A DNA stretch of 64,000 nucleotides from Pseudanabaenaceae cyanobacterium SKYG29 (GTDB lineage: Bacteria > Cyanobacteriota > Cyanobacteriia > Pseudanabaenales > Pseudanabaenaceae), in NCBI GenBank assembly GCA_025055675.1, contig JANWWT010000002.1, forward strand, positions 1-64,000. Direction: 5' to 3'. The notes under the pieces were generated by a model. The model saw nothing but the letters and a program-made list of their open reading frames with translations. It was not told where the DNA came from and did not search any database. The stretch's first letter is position 1; every line of letters begins with the position of its first letter. Both the position numbers and the translations under genes were made by a program. Below, piece after piece: positions 53,918 to 63,073 of this stretch.

Positions 53918-55594
53918 TCAGCGGAATTTAGACGCAATAGGCATCCGCCAGCCTGTGCCAAAGGCACGATCGCTAATTTTGAGGGTAGGCGCTGCTTGTC
54001 GCCGTTTGAATTCCGCTCTTCTGACCAAATGGATGACCCGATCGACGGTAGCAGGGTCGTGACCCCGTGCCACAATCTCTGGGCGGGAGGCATGGCGATC
54101 GATGAGGTGAAAGAGAATATCGTCCAGGATGTCGTAGGGGGGGAGGGAGTCTTGGTCAGTTTGATTAGGTCTGAGTTCGGCACTGGGGGCTTTAGTGAGG
54201 ATGGCAGGGGGAATGAGCACACCAGGTGTGAGATGCTGAAGGGGAAAATCGGGGGCAGCATTCAACCAATGACAAAGACGATAGACTAAGGTTTTGGGGA
54301 CATCACCAATTACGGCTAAACCGCCGTTCATATCGCCATAGAGGGTGCAATAACCCACTGCCAGTTCTGACTTGTTGCCTGTAGATAACAAAAGATAACC
54401 AAATTTATTGGACAGTGCCATTAGGAGAGTGCCACGGATACGGGATTGCAGATTTTCTTCTGTGACATCGGGGGGTTTGTCTTGAAAGAGCGGCGCAAGA
54501 GCTTGGTCATAACTCTGCATCAAAGGAGTGATAGGGATGACAACAGTTTTGATGCCTAAATTATCTGCTAGTTGTTGGGCATCGGCAATGGAATGGCTGG
54601 AGCTATAGGGAGAAGGCATGAGCACGCCTAAGACATTTTCTCTGCCCAGAGCTTCCGTAGCAATTGTTGCCACTAGGGCAGAATCAATCCCTCCACTCAA
54701 GCCTAAAACTGCTCTCTGAAAGCCGCACTTGTAGGCATAATCCCGCAAGCCTAAAACCAGTGCCTGCCATACCTCTGCTTCTGTTGCCACCCCATACCCA
54801 GGCGTAACGGGCAGGGGAAAATCTCCCTTATTCGTGTCAAATTCTACGAGCAACAAATCAGGCTGAAAACTTTTAGCCCTCGCTACTACTTCTCCCTGCC
54901 TATTCACCACAAAACTATTGCCATCAAAAATTAAATCGTCATTCCCCCCTACTTGATTGACGTACACGATCGGTAATTCATACTTCTGGGCATGGTGTTG
55001 TAGTATTTTTTCCCGCAGTCTTTGTTTTTGCATTGTAAACGGAGAAGCAGAGAGATTGACTAACAGGTCGATCGGTTGTCTGACCAATTCTGCCAGGGGA
55101 TTCTGGTCGTAGAGGGGGTCGAGAAAATCCACATCGTGCCACAGGTCTTCACAGATGGTGACACCAATCTTTATCTTTTTTTCTCCTACCTGTAGAGATA
55201 AAACGTTGGCAGTTGTCCCCGATCGGAAGTATCTCTGCTCATCAAAGACATCGTAGTTAGGCAATAGTCTTTTAGGAAAAACCTGGCTGATTTTACCACC
55301 CTGCAGACAAACGGCACTGTTCCAGAGGGGTTGACCTACACCTGTTGTGGCAAAAGTTGGTGCGCCCACTAAAACGGTGATGTGCGGTGGTAGGGACTGG
55401 GCTAGTTCGGCTAAAGACTGCTGCGTGGCGTGAATGAAACTGCGATCGAGGAGTAAGTCCCTAGGCGGATAGCCACACAGAGCTAGTTCAGAGGTAATCA
55501 ATACATCAACGTCTTTCGCCAAAGCCAGTATCTTACGGGTGTTTCCCTCCAAGTCGCCAACGATCGGGTTGATTTGGGCGAGAGCAATACGCAT
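53918..55594 (-). CDS. nadE: Glutamine-dependent NAD+ synthetase
   Basis: NadE amidates nicotinate adenine dinucleotide to NAD+. The 558-residue protein has an N-terminal nitrilase-type glutaminase domain with Glu in TSELALCGYPPRDLL, Lys in PKRLLPNYDVFDEQRYF and Cys in GVTICEDLW, and a C-terminal synthetase domain with the ATP pyrophosphatase loop LGLSGGIDSALVATIA and STGNKSELAVGYCTLYGDMNGG. It therefore can use glutamine as well as ammonia. The length is normal. It is convergent with the receiver gene (3 bases apart). Confidence 0.95.
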   Translation of the reverse strand: MRIALAQINPIVGDLEGNTRKILALAKDVDVLITSELALCGYPPRDLLLDRSFIHATQQSLAELAQSLPPHITVLVGAPTFATTGVGQPLWNSAVCLQGGKISQVFPKRLLPNYDVFDEQRYFRSGTTANVLSLQVGEKKIKIGVTICEDLWHDVDFLDPLYDQNPLAELVRQPIDLLVNLSASPFTMQKQRLREKILQHHAQKYELPIVYVNQVGGNDDLIFDGNSFVVNRQGEVVARAKSFQPDLLLVEFDTNKGDFPLPVTPGYGVATEAEVWQALVLGLRDYAYKCGFQRAVLGLSGGIDSALVATIATEALGRENVLGVLMPSPYSSSHSIADAQQLADNLGIKTVVIPITPLMQSYDQALAPLFQDKPPDVTEENLQSRIRGTLLMALSNKFGYLLLSTGNKSELAVGYCTLYGDMNGGLAVIGDVPKTLVYRLCHWLNAAPDFPLQHLTPGVLIPPAILTKAPSAELRPNQTDQDSLPPYDILDDILFHLIDRHASRPEIVARGHDPATVDRVIHLVRRAEFKRRQAAPTLKISDRAFGTGWRMPIASKFR

Positions 55595-55652
55595 AGGGGA
55601 ACTTAGAGCAATTTTTTGTTATCTTAGCAAGTATAGTTCTTGGCTAGGGTTT

Positions 55653-56270
55653 ATGGCTGCTAAGTCCACCATTTTTCAGGCGGGACACCCTTACAATTTC
55701 CACAACTATGTTGATCTGCCCTTTGAACCAGAGGACATCTTACAAGCTTTTGACTATACCCTCCGCCATGACACCCTAGACCTTGCTCAGGGTTTTGTCC
55801 CCCCTGAACGCTGCCAAGAATTGCAATATCGTATTACCCGTAGTCTACGCTCAATCAGTTTGAGTAGCGCCAATGCCCGCCGCGAAGTTTTGGTGGCACC
55901 TGTTCTATTAGAAATTGCAGATTTTACCGAGGCGCAACTGCGAATTGACTATCCCGTCAAGGTGAGTGAACAACTCCAGGGCACAATTGATTACTATCTC
56001 TACAAAGCAGAAAAACGAGTGGTGGTTTGTCATGCCCACAATAGCGACCTGAGCAAAGGTTTTACCCAACTGGCAGTGCAGATGATCGCCCTCAATCAGT
56101 GGCAACCCAAGGAGACTAACTTATTAGGAGCTATCACAGCAGGCGATATTTGGCAGTTTGGCGTTCTCCACCCCGCTAGCCGTCTGATTTGGCAGGATAT
56201 AAACCTCTTTCGTGTCCCCGCCGATTTGCCTAATTTGTTGCAGGTGGTAGTGGCAGCTCTTTTACCCTAA
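55653..56270 (+). CDS. Conserved cytoplasmic protein of unknown function
   Basis: The 205-residue protein has no signal or membrane segment. It begins AAKSTIFQAGHPYNFHNYVD, and has PFEPEDILQAFDYTLRHDTLDL, a central AQLRIDYPVKVSEQLQGTID strand region and KGFTQLAVQMIALNQW. The pattern hints at a PD-(D/E)xK-like fold but I cannot point to a full catalytic set. I recall similar proteins in cyanobacteria. It is divergent from nadE (58 bases), and its 3' end overlaps the convergent histidine kinase gene by 41 bases. Confidence 0.6.
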   Translation: MAAKSTIFQAGHPYNFHNYVDLPFEPEDILQAFDYTLRHDTLDLAQGFVPPERCQELQYRITRSLRSISLSSANARREVLVAPVLLEIADFTEAQLRIDYPVKVSEQLQGTIDYYLYKAEKRVVVCHAHNSDLSKGFTQLAVQMIALNQWQPKETNLLGAITAGDIWQFGVLHPASRLIWQDINLFRVPADLPNLLQVVVAALLP

Positions 56271-58758
56271 AGGGTAGACGGACTTCAAAGCGAGAACCTA
56301 CCCCTGGTGTACTCTCTACACCGATCGTGCCCCCCATCATTTGCACTAGTTCCTTGGTAATAGCTAAACCCAAGCCCGTGCCGCCATGCCTGCGGGTAGA
56401 AGACTGATCTAGTTGGCGGAACTGCTCAAAAATCCGTTCTTTGTACTGGGGTTCGATGCCAATCCCTGTATCCTGTACCACAATACTGACCATACCATCT
56501 TCAGCTGGTCGCAGTTCTACGCGCACCTCTCCCGCATCGGTAAATTTGATAGCATTGGAAACCAGATTGGTAATCACCTGGCGGACACGCCGGGGGTCTT
56601 GGTAGAGGGTACAACGACCATAGTTGTTTTGAAACAGAAACTGCAGGGACTTTTGCGTTGCCAGGGGTTGCAGACTTTCGCAGGTGTGATGGATAAGTTC
56701 ATCCAGGTGGAAGTATTCGGGGTGTTGTTCCATCTGTCCCGCTTCAATTTTGGATAAGTCGAGAATGTCATCAATCAGCTCTAGTAAATGCTTGCCATTC
56801 CTGAGAATGCGCTCAATCATGTCAATTTGATTTTCTGTGAGGGGGTCGCGCTTCTGCCGCAATAATACCTGGGAAAACCCAATTACCGCATTCATCGGTG
56901 TGCGCAATTCGTGACTCATGTTCGCTAAAAACTGGCTTTTGAGTTGTGTGGCTTCCAGGAGTTGGGCGTTTTGGGATTCAATCTGCTTGATTAACTGGGC
57001 ATTACTAATAGCAATCGCTGCCTGAATACCAAAAGATGCTAACAAATTACAATCTTCCCGGGAACTGACTTGTTTTAAGGTGGAATGCCCAATTGCCAAT
57101 ACCCCTAATCTGCCCGATCGGCTGGACTCGATCGGTACACAGAGAGCGCTCTGCAAACGCACACTGTCCAATAAGGGAGTATCGCCTTCTGTCACCTGTT
57201 GGGGGACACCTTCTTGGAAGACACGGGTGAGGACACTCTCTTCGTGCAAGGGTAACCCCTCTAAGTTGACATGTAATCCCTTCGTGGCAGCAAAAACTAA
57301 CTGTTCTTGCTTCGTGTCGTATAGGGCTAAAATACCCACTTCTGCCCAGGTAAAAGCATCACAGGTGGCTTCCACGATTGATTCTAATAGTTCATCTAAG
57401 TTATCTAACTGTTGGTTGATTAAGTTAGTCAGCCGTTGCAGGATGCTCATCCGCTTTTGTTGTTCAATCATTAAATAGTTGGTCTCTTCCAACATCTTTT
57501 CTCTGTAGCGTTCCTGGGTCACATCCCGCAAAATCATCACACTACCCAACTGTTCATTAGCAACACCCAGCAGCGGAGCGGCTTTCGTACTGAGGATGAC
57601 TTCCCCCCGATCGGGATGGTACATAATAATCTCATCTTCGACTACTGTACCCTTCTCCATAGCAGGAAAGACGACTAGTTGTTTGGGGTCAATGGGTTGC
57701 CCCTTGCTATTGCGGATATTGAACTGCTGCACTAACTCCACCATGGAGTTTGCCACCACGGGCGAAGATTGGGGGTCACAGGCAAAACCCAGCATCTGTC
57801 GTCCCGCCGAATTGATTTTCAAAATCTTGCCCTGGGGGTCACAGAGTAAAATGCCGTCTACTAACTGTTCAAATAGCGTCGTCAATTCCTCCCTTTGCCG
57901 CGCGATCGTTTGTACGCTCTGGGCATTACTAATTGCTGTTGCTAAGCGTCTATCTATGGAGTTGAGCAAATTCTGACTTTGGTCGGAAAGGGGGGTAAGA
58001 CTGGCTAGAAACAGAACACCCACTAAACTGCGTTTGAGGCGGAGGGGCCAAGCAGAGAGGCTGCGGGGGATAATATTCCCGATCGGTGTAGCGTAGAGAA
58101 AATCACTGTCTGTATTCTCCCAAATCACTGGCTCTCCCTTCTGGGCAGCTTGCCCCACAATCCCTTCCCCCAAGTGCACTACAGGCGGTGAAGAATTGTG
58201 TCCCCACTGGGCGCCCAAGACTAACCGATCCTCTTGCCAGAGGTAGATTGTGCCCATCTGTGCCCCTGTGAGATAGCAGACTTTTTCTAGACTGTTTTGG
58301 ACGAGCTTATCCAAATCAGTGGTACTGACAAGGACCTGGTCAAGGGACTGCACACCGTACTGAATATCCCGCGCTGTGAGTTTCTGGGTTTCCGCCTCCA
58401 GTTGGTCTGCCATGCGGTTAAATGCTCGGGCAAACTCCCCTAGTTCGTCGTCCCGCTCGATCGTCGTCCGCACCGACAAATTCCCCGCTGAGAGGGCTTC
58501 CGCCACCATCGCCAGTTCCGTCAGGGAGGGTTGAATCCGCTGCAATATCGAGAGCGCTACATAAATTCCCACTGCCAGCCCCACTACCAAACAACCGACA
58601 GCAACTACTGTGGCAACGGACTGAAATTCAGGGCTGCCCACATGGACGTAGAACAACAAAAGCAAACAAGCCGTCGTTAGCAGGGAAACACTTAAAAACA
58701 ACCCTGACAAAACCCGACGGATTAGACTCGATCGGCGATAGGCAGGCGCAGCAGACAT
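56230..58758 (-). CDS. Multi-sensor histidine kinase (HAMP-GAF-PAS-GAF-HisKA-HATPase)
   Basis: The 842-residue kinase has two membrane helices (about 13-34 and 40-66), a HAMP linker (67-125), a GAF domain (about 150-290), a PAS domain (295-420), a second GAF domain (440-595), HisKA with the phospho-acceptor in NMSHELRTPMNAVIGF (about residue 615) and a complete ATPase domain (NLVSNAIKF, DTGIGI, GGTGLGLAI). The GAF domains lack an obvious chromophore cysteine, so light sensing is not implied. The periplasmic loop is only a few residues, so the signal is likely sensed inside the cell. No partner regulator is adjacent. Its stop overlaps the convergent gene by 41 bases. Confidence 0.92.
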   Translation of the reverse strand: MSAAPAYRRSSLIRRVLSGLFLSVSLLTTACLLLLFYVHVGSPEFQSVATVVAVGCLVVGLAVGIYVALSILQRIQPSLTELAMVAEALSAGNLSVRTTIERDDELGEFARAFNRMADQLEAETQKLTARDIQYGVQSLDQVLVSTTDLDKLVQNSLEKVCYLTGAQMGTIYLWQEDRLVLGAQWGHNSSPPVVHLGEGIVGQAAQKGEPVIWENTDSDFLYATPIGNIIPRSLSAWPLRLKRSLVGVLFLASLTPLSDQSQNLLNSIDRRLATAISNAQSVQTIARQREELTTLFEQLVDGILLCDPQGKILKINSAGRQMLGFACDPQSSPVVANSMVELVQQFNIRNSKGQPIDPKQLVVFPAMEKGTVVEDEIIMYHPDRGEVILSTKAAPLLGVANEQLGSVMILRDVTQERYREKMLEETNYLMIEQQKRMSILQRLTNLINQQLDNLDELLESIVEATCDAFTWAEVGILALYDTKQEQLVFAATKGLHVNLEGLPLHEESVLTRVFQEGVPQQVTEGDTPLLDSVRLQSALCVPIESSRSGRLGVLAIGHSTLKQVSSREDCNLLASFGIQAAIAISNAQLIKQIESQNAQLLEATQLKSQFLANMSHELRTPMNAVIGFSQVLLRQKRDPLTENQIDMIERILRNGKHLLELIDDILDLSKIEAGQMEQHPEYFHLDELIHHTCESLQPLATQKSLQFLFQNNYGRCTLYQDPRRVRQVITNLVSNAIKFTDAGEVRVELRPAEDGMVSIVVQDTGIGIEPQYKERIFEQFRQLDQSSTRRHGGTGLGLAITKELVQMMGGTIGVESTPGVGSRFEVRLPFRVKELPLPPATN

Positions 58759-58814
58759 TCAGAGAGGCAAAAGAACCATCTCTATTTTGTCACAGACCTT
58801 CACTCACCGCACTT

Positions 58815-59921
58815 TTACTGAATATCGCGATACCCCCTTGCCACCAGGCGATTGCCCAGGAAGGTAGCGTTGATGGTACCTCCTTTACCGTCCGACCAAC
58901 TCACGATCGTTGCCACCTGTTCTCCCACCGACTGCTTACGGTTAAAGAGACGGAAGAAGAAACCTGCTTGCTGTTGCTGGGCTAGGAGTTTTTTCGCTTC
59001 ACTGCTGTCTTTACCAAATCTGGGGTCAATGGCTAGGACTTTTCCTTCCCCACCCAAAATCTTCTTGACACGGTTGTAGCTCATTCCCGCCCGCAGACAG
59101 ACATAGTTCTTGCGGGTAACACCAGGGGCACCACAGCTATAGCGGGCATTGGCAAAAGTGCGATCGTAGTGTTGGGGTGGTAGTTTCGCTAAATCCAGAG
59201 TAGGACCTGAGAGCAGTCTGCCGCCCAATAATACCAGCAGCACAATCAAGGCAATGAAGATAATGTCTTCCACCAGAGCTTTCCAAAGGTTGCGGCGGTG
59301 ACGGCGCTTTTGCCACTCTACCTTCCCCCTTGCCCACTCTTCCCAAGCAAAAGTATCAATCCAGTCCAGGGTTTGCGCCAGTTTCTGGCGTGTGAATTCC
59401 CCTGTTGCCACGATCGCCTGTTTCGGTTGGCGAATGAGCGTCTTAGTCGTGTTAGTAATTGCAGTAGTCAGTTGAGAGTTAGTCAACCAACCTTGGAGAC
59501 GGCGCACTAGCGCCCCCCCTCTCCGTGAACCTGTGGCACTCCCTGGTGAGCTTGTCGAACTCCTTAGTGAGCTTGTCGAACTACGGACGATTGAGCGATC
59601 GGGAGCCAAGTAGTTGATGGGAAAACGATGGACTAGCAGAGATTCCCTGGTGCTAACACTGATAAAGGACAGCTCAATAGACCTGATACCAGCTAAGGGC
59701 AACCGGCGCAAAAACTGTTCCAACTGAGCAATAAAGTAAGCAAGTTGGGGGTCATCAGGGGCAGCCGACAACAGGGTAAAACCCAGAAACAGAGTTTCTT
59801 GGTCGTAGCGAATATCCGCTTGTTCGGGCGCTAACAGGTCAATGTAATCGGCAATAAAGCTGGTGAGAATCCGTTGAAATCTTTGCCAGGATTGTCTATC
59901 TTCCAGATTTAACTTACCCAT
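58815..59921 (-). CDS. Membrane protein with BamE-like C-terminal domain and repeat-expanded linker
   Basis: The 368-residue protein has an N-terminal soluble domain of about 115 residues, a Ser/Thr/Arg-rich linker near 112-136 made of 7-residue repeats, a helical part, one membrane helix near 219-238, and a C-terminal domain from about 265. That domain (CLRAGMSYNRVKKILGGEGKV and later GGTINATFLGNRLVARG) has the pattern of BamE/DUF3862-like folds in exported proteins. Two cysteines (SCGAP, YVCLR) could form a disulfide. I do not know the function. It is 56 bases ahead of the histidine kinase gene on the same strand. Confidence 0.6.
   Translation of the reverse strand: MGKLNLEDRQSWQRFQRILTSFIADYIDLLAPEQADIRYDQETLFLGFTLLSAAPDDPQLAYFIAQLEQFLRRLPLAGIRSIELSFISVSTRESLLVHRFPINYLAPDRSIVRSSTSSLRSSTSSPGSATGSRRGGALVRRLQGWLTNSQLTTAITNTTKTLIRQPKQAIVATGEFTRQKLAQTLDWIDTFAWEEWARGKVEWQKRRHRRNLWKALVEDIIFIALIVLLVLLGGRLLSGPTLDLAKLPPQHYDRTFANARYSCGAPGVTRKNYVCLRAGMSYNRVKKILGGEGKVLAIDPRFGKDSSEAKKLLAQQQQAGFFFRLFNRKQSVGEQVATIVSWSDGKGGTINATFLGNRLVARGYRDIQ
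59525..59587. repeat. 21-base tandem repeat, three copies
   Basis: Units start at 59525, 59546 and 59567. The last two match closely around GTGAGCTTGTCGAACTCCT, and the first matches them at about 15 of 21 positions. Read on the minus strand they encode RSSTSSL, RSSTSSP and GSATGSR in the linker of the overlapping gene. The core GAGCTTGTCGAA resembles a widespread short dispersed repeat that I recall from other bacteria. Confidence 0.7.
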
Positions 59922-60008
59922 TGTCTTCGCCTCTTGCTCTAAACTGCCCAGTTATTTGGCATCATATTTGTACAAGGCAATATTACCCAGGTTAGGTGAT
60001 ACAATTTC

Positions 60009-61475
60009 ATGGCATTTGGCACAGATTTAGAGCTGCTGCTGCGGGCGCGCTACCCCATTATAGCGATCGGGGCATTGGCGGAAGAGGAGGTAGAGGCAGA
60101 GGTTGCCGAGGTTGCCAAACGGCTGGGGCGTAGCCTGTATATTTGGGATTTTGTCGAAGGTTACCAGGGCAGTCCCACTAACCAGGGAGTGGGCAAGCGC
60201 AATCCCCTCCAGGCATTGGAGTTCCTAGACAAAATCGAGGGAGGAGCAGTTTTTCTCCTCAGAGACGGCGATCGGTTCTGGGAGGATGTAGCTGTCAGTA
60301 GGAAGTTACGCAATCTCGCCCGCCGACTCAAGCAGTTGCCCCAGAATCTGATCTTGCTGGTCACGACCAAGACTGTGCCGGAATTTCTGCGGGAAGTGGT
60401 AACAGTCATAGATTTTCCGCTGCCCAGTGCCGATCGGATTCGCCAGGAACTGCAAAATTTTGGGGTAAAGGAGCAGGAGTTACTAGAGGAACTGACCAGG
60501 GCTTGTCAGGGGCTGTCCTTAGAGCGGCTGCGCCGGGTTTTGTCCTTGGCTATAGCTGATCACGGCGAATTACGCCATGGCGACGGGCAGTTAATCCTAG
60601 CAGAAAAGCGACAAAGCATTCGTCAAACGGAAATTTTAGATTTCTTTCCTGACACCACGGGCATTGACGACATTGGGGGCTTAGACAACCTTAAAGAGTG
60701 GCTACTGAGGCGGGGGAATGCTTTTAGCGATCGGGCACGGCAATACGGCATTCCTTACCCCAGGGGGTTATTGTTAGTCGGCATTCAAGGGACAGGAAAA
60801 TCTTTGACAGCAAAAGCGATCGCCCATCACTGGTCTTTACCTCTCCTGCGCTTGGATGTGGGGCGGTTATTTGCTGGTTTAGTGGGAGAAAGTGAAGCCC
60901 GTACCCGCCAGATGACCCAACTAGCGGAGGCGATGGCACCCTGTGTGCTCTGGGTAGACGAAATTGACAAAGCCTTCAGTGGCGACGGCAGAGGGGATGG
61001 GGGGACAACCAACCGTGTCTTTGCTACCTTTTTGACCTGGATGGCGGAAAAGACGGCACCGGTGTTTGTCGTTGCCACTGCCAACAATATTCGCGCCTTG
61101 CCCCCAGAACTGCTGCGCAAAGGGCGATTTGATGAAATCTTCTTCGTCGGCTTACCCAACCAGGAGGAGCGGGCACAGATTTTTGCTGTTCATCTCAACC
61201 GCGTGCGGGGCTACAACCTGAGAAACTATGACCTCGATCGCCTTGCCTATGAAACCCCCAACTTTTCAGGAGCAGAGATCGAACAGGTGATCATCGAAGC
61301 TATGCACATTGGCTTTAGCCAAAATCGCGACTTTACTACCGAAGATATATTGGAAGCTGCCAGTCAAATTGTGCCCCTTGCCCAGACCGCCAGTGCCGAG
61401 GTGGAATATTTGCAGGAGTGGGCTAAATCGGGAAAAGCTCGCCTGGCTTCCCGATCGGCATTATTCCGTGACTAG
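60009..61475 (+). CDS. ycf46: Ycf46-type AAA ATPase
   Basis: The 488-residue protein matches Ycf46, an AAA protein encoded in cyanobacteria and some algal plastids. An N-terminal domain of about 210 residues ([30 protein letters not shown]) precedes the AAA module. The module has [18 protein letters not shown] (Walker A), [12 protein letters not shown] (Walker B), [28 protein letters not shown] (sensor and arginine fingers) and a C-terminal lid with [15 protein letters not shown]. Its exact role is unsettled; the fold suggests a remodelling ATPase. It ends 15 bases inside the convergent YqgF-like gene. Confidence 0.9.
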   Translation: MAFGTDLELLLRARYPIIAIGALAEEEVEAEVAEVAKRLGRSLYIWDFVEGYQGSPTNQGVGKRNPLQALEFLDKIEGGAVFLLRDGDRFWEDVAVSRKLRNLARRLKQLPQNLILLVTTKTVPEFLREVVTVIDFPLPSADRIRQELQNFGVKEQELLEELTRACQGLSLERLRRVLSLAIADHGELRHGDGQLILAEKRQSIRQTEILDFFPDTTGIDDIGGLDNLKEWLLRRGNAFSDRARQYGIPYPRGLLLVGIQGTGKSLTAKAIAHHWSLPLLRLDVGRLFAGLVGESEARTRQMTQLAEAMAPCVLWVDEIDKAFSGDGRGDGGTTNRVFATFLTWMAEKTAPVFVVATANNIRALPPELLRKGRFDEIFFVGLPNQEERAQIFAVHLNRVRGYNLRNYDLDRLAYETPNFSGAEIEQVIIEAMHIGFSQNRDFTTEDILEAASQIVPLAQTASAEVEYLQEWAKSGKARLASRSALFRD

Positions 61476-61853
61476 TTGTTTGAGATAGCGTTCAATGAGG
61501 ACAATAGCTACCACATCATCAAAATCACGGGGGGGGATACGCCAGGATTGGGGTAAAAGTTTGAAGATGCCTTTGGGGGGGTAGAGTTGCCAATACTTCT
61601 GCCGTGCCTCCAGGGTGCTAAATTTTTCATCTACCAAAACTACCTTGACTTGGGGTTCTAGTAAATCCCGCCAGGCTTTGCTCCCTGTACCATTGCCCAC
61701 AATAATCACCGAGATGGGGTAATCCGCCAAAATTTTTGCCACCCGCTCGATCGTGCGGGATGTGGGTACTACCTCCTGCACCCAGAGTTTCCGCTCGAAG
61801 TCCATCACTGCTAAACCACACTTACTTTTACCGGGGTCAAGTCCAAGAAACAC
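61461..61853 (-). CDS. YqgF/RuvX-like RNase H-fold nuclease
   Basis: The 130-residue protein starts FLGLDPGKSKCGLAVMDF, the first acidic strand of the RNase H fold. IIVGNGTGSKAWRDLL follows, VVLVDEKFSTLEARQKYW holds the second acid, and the helix RDFDDVVAIVLIERYL supplies the last acids. YqgF relatives trim pre-16S rRNA or resolve junction-like DNA. I chose the GTG encoding the first residue of this domain because GGAGAGG lies just upstream. A longer ATG-initiated frame would add unconserved residues that overlap the next gene. Confidence 0.8.
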   Translation of the reverse strand: MFLGLDPGKSKCGLAVMDFERKLWVQEVVPTSRTIERVAKILADYPISVIIVGNGTGSKAWRDLLEPQVKVVLVDEKFSTLEARQKYWQLYPPKGIFKLLPQSWRIPPRDFDDVVAIVLIERYLKQLVTE

Positions 61854-61897
61854 CGCTACCTCTCCTCTTAGACAGAATTTAGCGCTAGGATTACTAT

Positions 61898-62791
61898 ATG
61901 ACAGGGGTAACAGGCAAAATGACAAGCCGCTTTACTGTGCATTTTTGGGGCGTGCGGGGCAGTATTCCCACCCCAGGTATTTCTACAATTCGTTATGGGG
62001 GCAACACTTCCTGTGTGGAAATGCGCTGCAATGGCAAACGCCTAATTTTTGATGCAGGTACAGGCATTCGTGTCCTCGGTGACCACCTGCTCCAGGAAAT
62101 GCCCCTAGAGGCACATATCTTCTTTACCCACACCCACTGGGACCATATCCAAGGCTTTCCCTTCTTCACCCCCGCCTTTGTCAAGGGCAATACCTTCCAC
62201 ATTTACGGCAAGGTCTCCCTCAATGGGGACACGATCGAGAAATGCCTCTGCAACCAAATGCTGGACCCCAATTTCCCTGTCCCCCTAGGTATCATGGGTT
62301 CCACTAAGTACTTTTACAGCCTGGAATTTGGGCAGGTGGTAGATTTGGGCGATGGAGTAACTGTAGAAACAGGCAGGCTCAACCATCCAGGGGAGGCCAT
62401 GGGTTATCGGGTGAGCTGGCAGAATCGAGCAGTTGTCTATGCCACTGATACGGAGCACTACAGCGATCGGGTGGATGAAAATCTAGTTTACCTCGCGCGT
62501 AATGCGGATTTTTTAATCATGGACTGCACCTACACCGATGAGGAATACTGGTCAGATACTAGTCCCAAAGTGGGCTGGGGGCATTCCACTTGGCAAGAGG
62601 GAGTTAAGATCGCCAAAGCTGCCCAGGTTAAGCATCTAGTGGTTTTTCACCATGACCCCGCCCACGATGACGACTTCCTAGACAAAGTGGGTGCAGAACT
62701 AAAAGCGGCTTTTCCCAACGGCATAATGGCGCAGGAAGGAATGGTGTTAGCGGTAACGCAACAGGAGGAAGAATTATGCCCGATCGGATGA
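61898..62791 (+). CDS. Metallo-beta-lactamase-fold hydrolase
   Basis: The 297-residue protein has HFWGVRGSIPTPG at the start, the metal motif FFTHTHWDHIQGFPFF (HxHxDH), a later histidine in GRLNHPGEAMGY, an Asp in VYATDTEHY and the final His in LVVFHHDPAHDDDF. The layout resembles the PhnP/RNase Z-like branch and cyanobacterial cyclic-phosphodiester-type proteins. The substrate is not known. The ATG at 61898 follows AGGA by 7 bases. Another in-frame ATG at 61919 is possible. The last 16 bases overlap the next gene. Confidence 0.82.
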   Translation: MTGVTGKMTSRFTVHFWGVRGSIPTPGISTIRYGGNTSCVEMRCNGKRLIFDAGTGIRVLGDHLLQEMPLEAHIFFTHTHWDHIQGFPFFTPAFVKGNTFHIYGKVSLNGDTIEKCLCNQMLDPNFPVPLGIMGSTKYFYSLEFGQVVDLGDGVTVETGRLNHPGEAMGYRVSWQNRAVVYATDTEHYSDRVDENLVYLARNADFLIMDCTYTDEEYWSDTSPKVGWGHSTWQEGVKIAKAAQVKHLVVFHHDPAHDDDFLDKVGAELKAAFPNGIMAQEGMVLAVTQQEEELCPIG

Positions 62792-63027
62792 TGTTTTTTG
62801 AAGATACCTATGTGGTGCTCTCCCCGCGCTTAGAACAACAGTTTGTCTCTTACGCGGAACTCAGGCAAATTTTGGCTAGTCTGTTAGACCAAGCGGGGGT
62901 GGAAATACCAATTGATCTACGGGGACTCCATCGGGAAGCACAAATTGACCGTTTACTGGCTACAGTGTGTGAGTTTAGCACCGCTGAGGGAGTGTGGCAG
63001 TGGTATGTGGTCAGGCTAGAGAAATAA
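62776..63027 (+). CDS. CRR7-like small protein (NDH complex assembly factor family)
   Basis: The 83-residue protein contains EDTYVVLSPRLEQQFVSYAEL and ends with WQWYVVRLEK, which matches the pattern I remember for chlororespiratory reduction 7 proteins of cyanobacteria and plant plastids. Plant CRR7 is needed for the NAD(P)H dehydrogenase-like complex around photosystem I. The bacterial counterpart is little studied. A strong AGGAGG site lies just upstream of the ATG, inside the end of the hydrolase gene (16-base overlap), so it is co-translated with the hydrolase. The family assignment is from memory of the motif. Confidence 0.55.
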   Translation: MPDRMMFFEDTYVVLSPRLEQQFVSYAELRQILASLLDQAGVEIPIDLRGLHREAQIDRLLATVCEFSTAEGVWQWYVVRLEK

Positions 63028-63073
63028 ACAAGCTATGTTAAGATTCTTCAAGGATTAGGGGAGTGTGAGGGTG

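Noticed and set aside
58422-58985. 187-codon plus-strand frame spanning the kinase start and the next gene's end
   Set aside because: It runs antisense to two well-supported genes and shows no recognisable domain.
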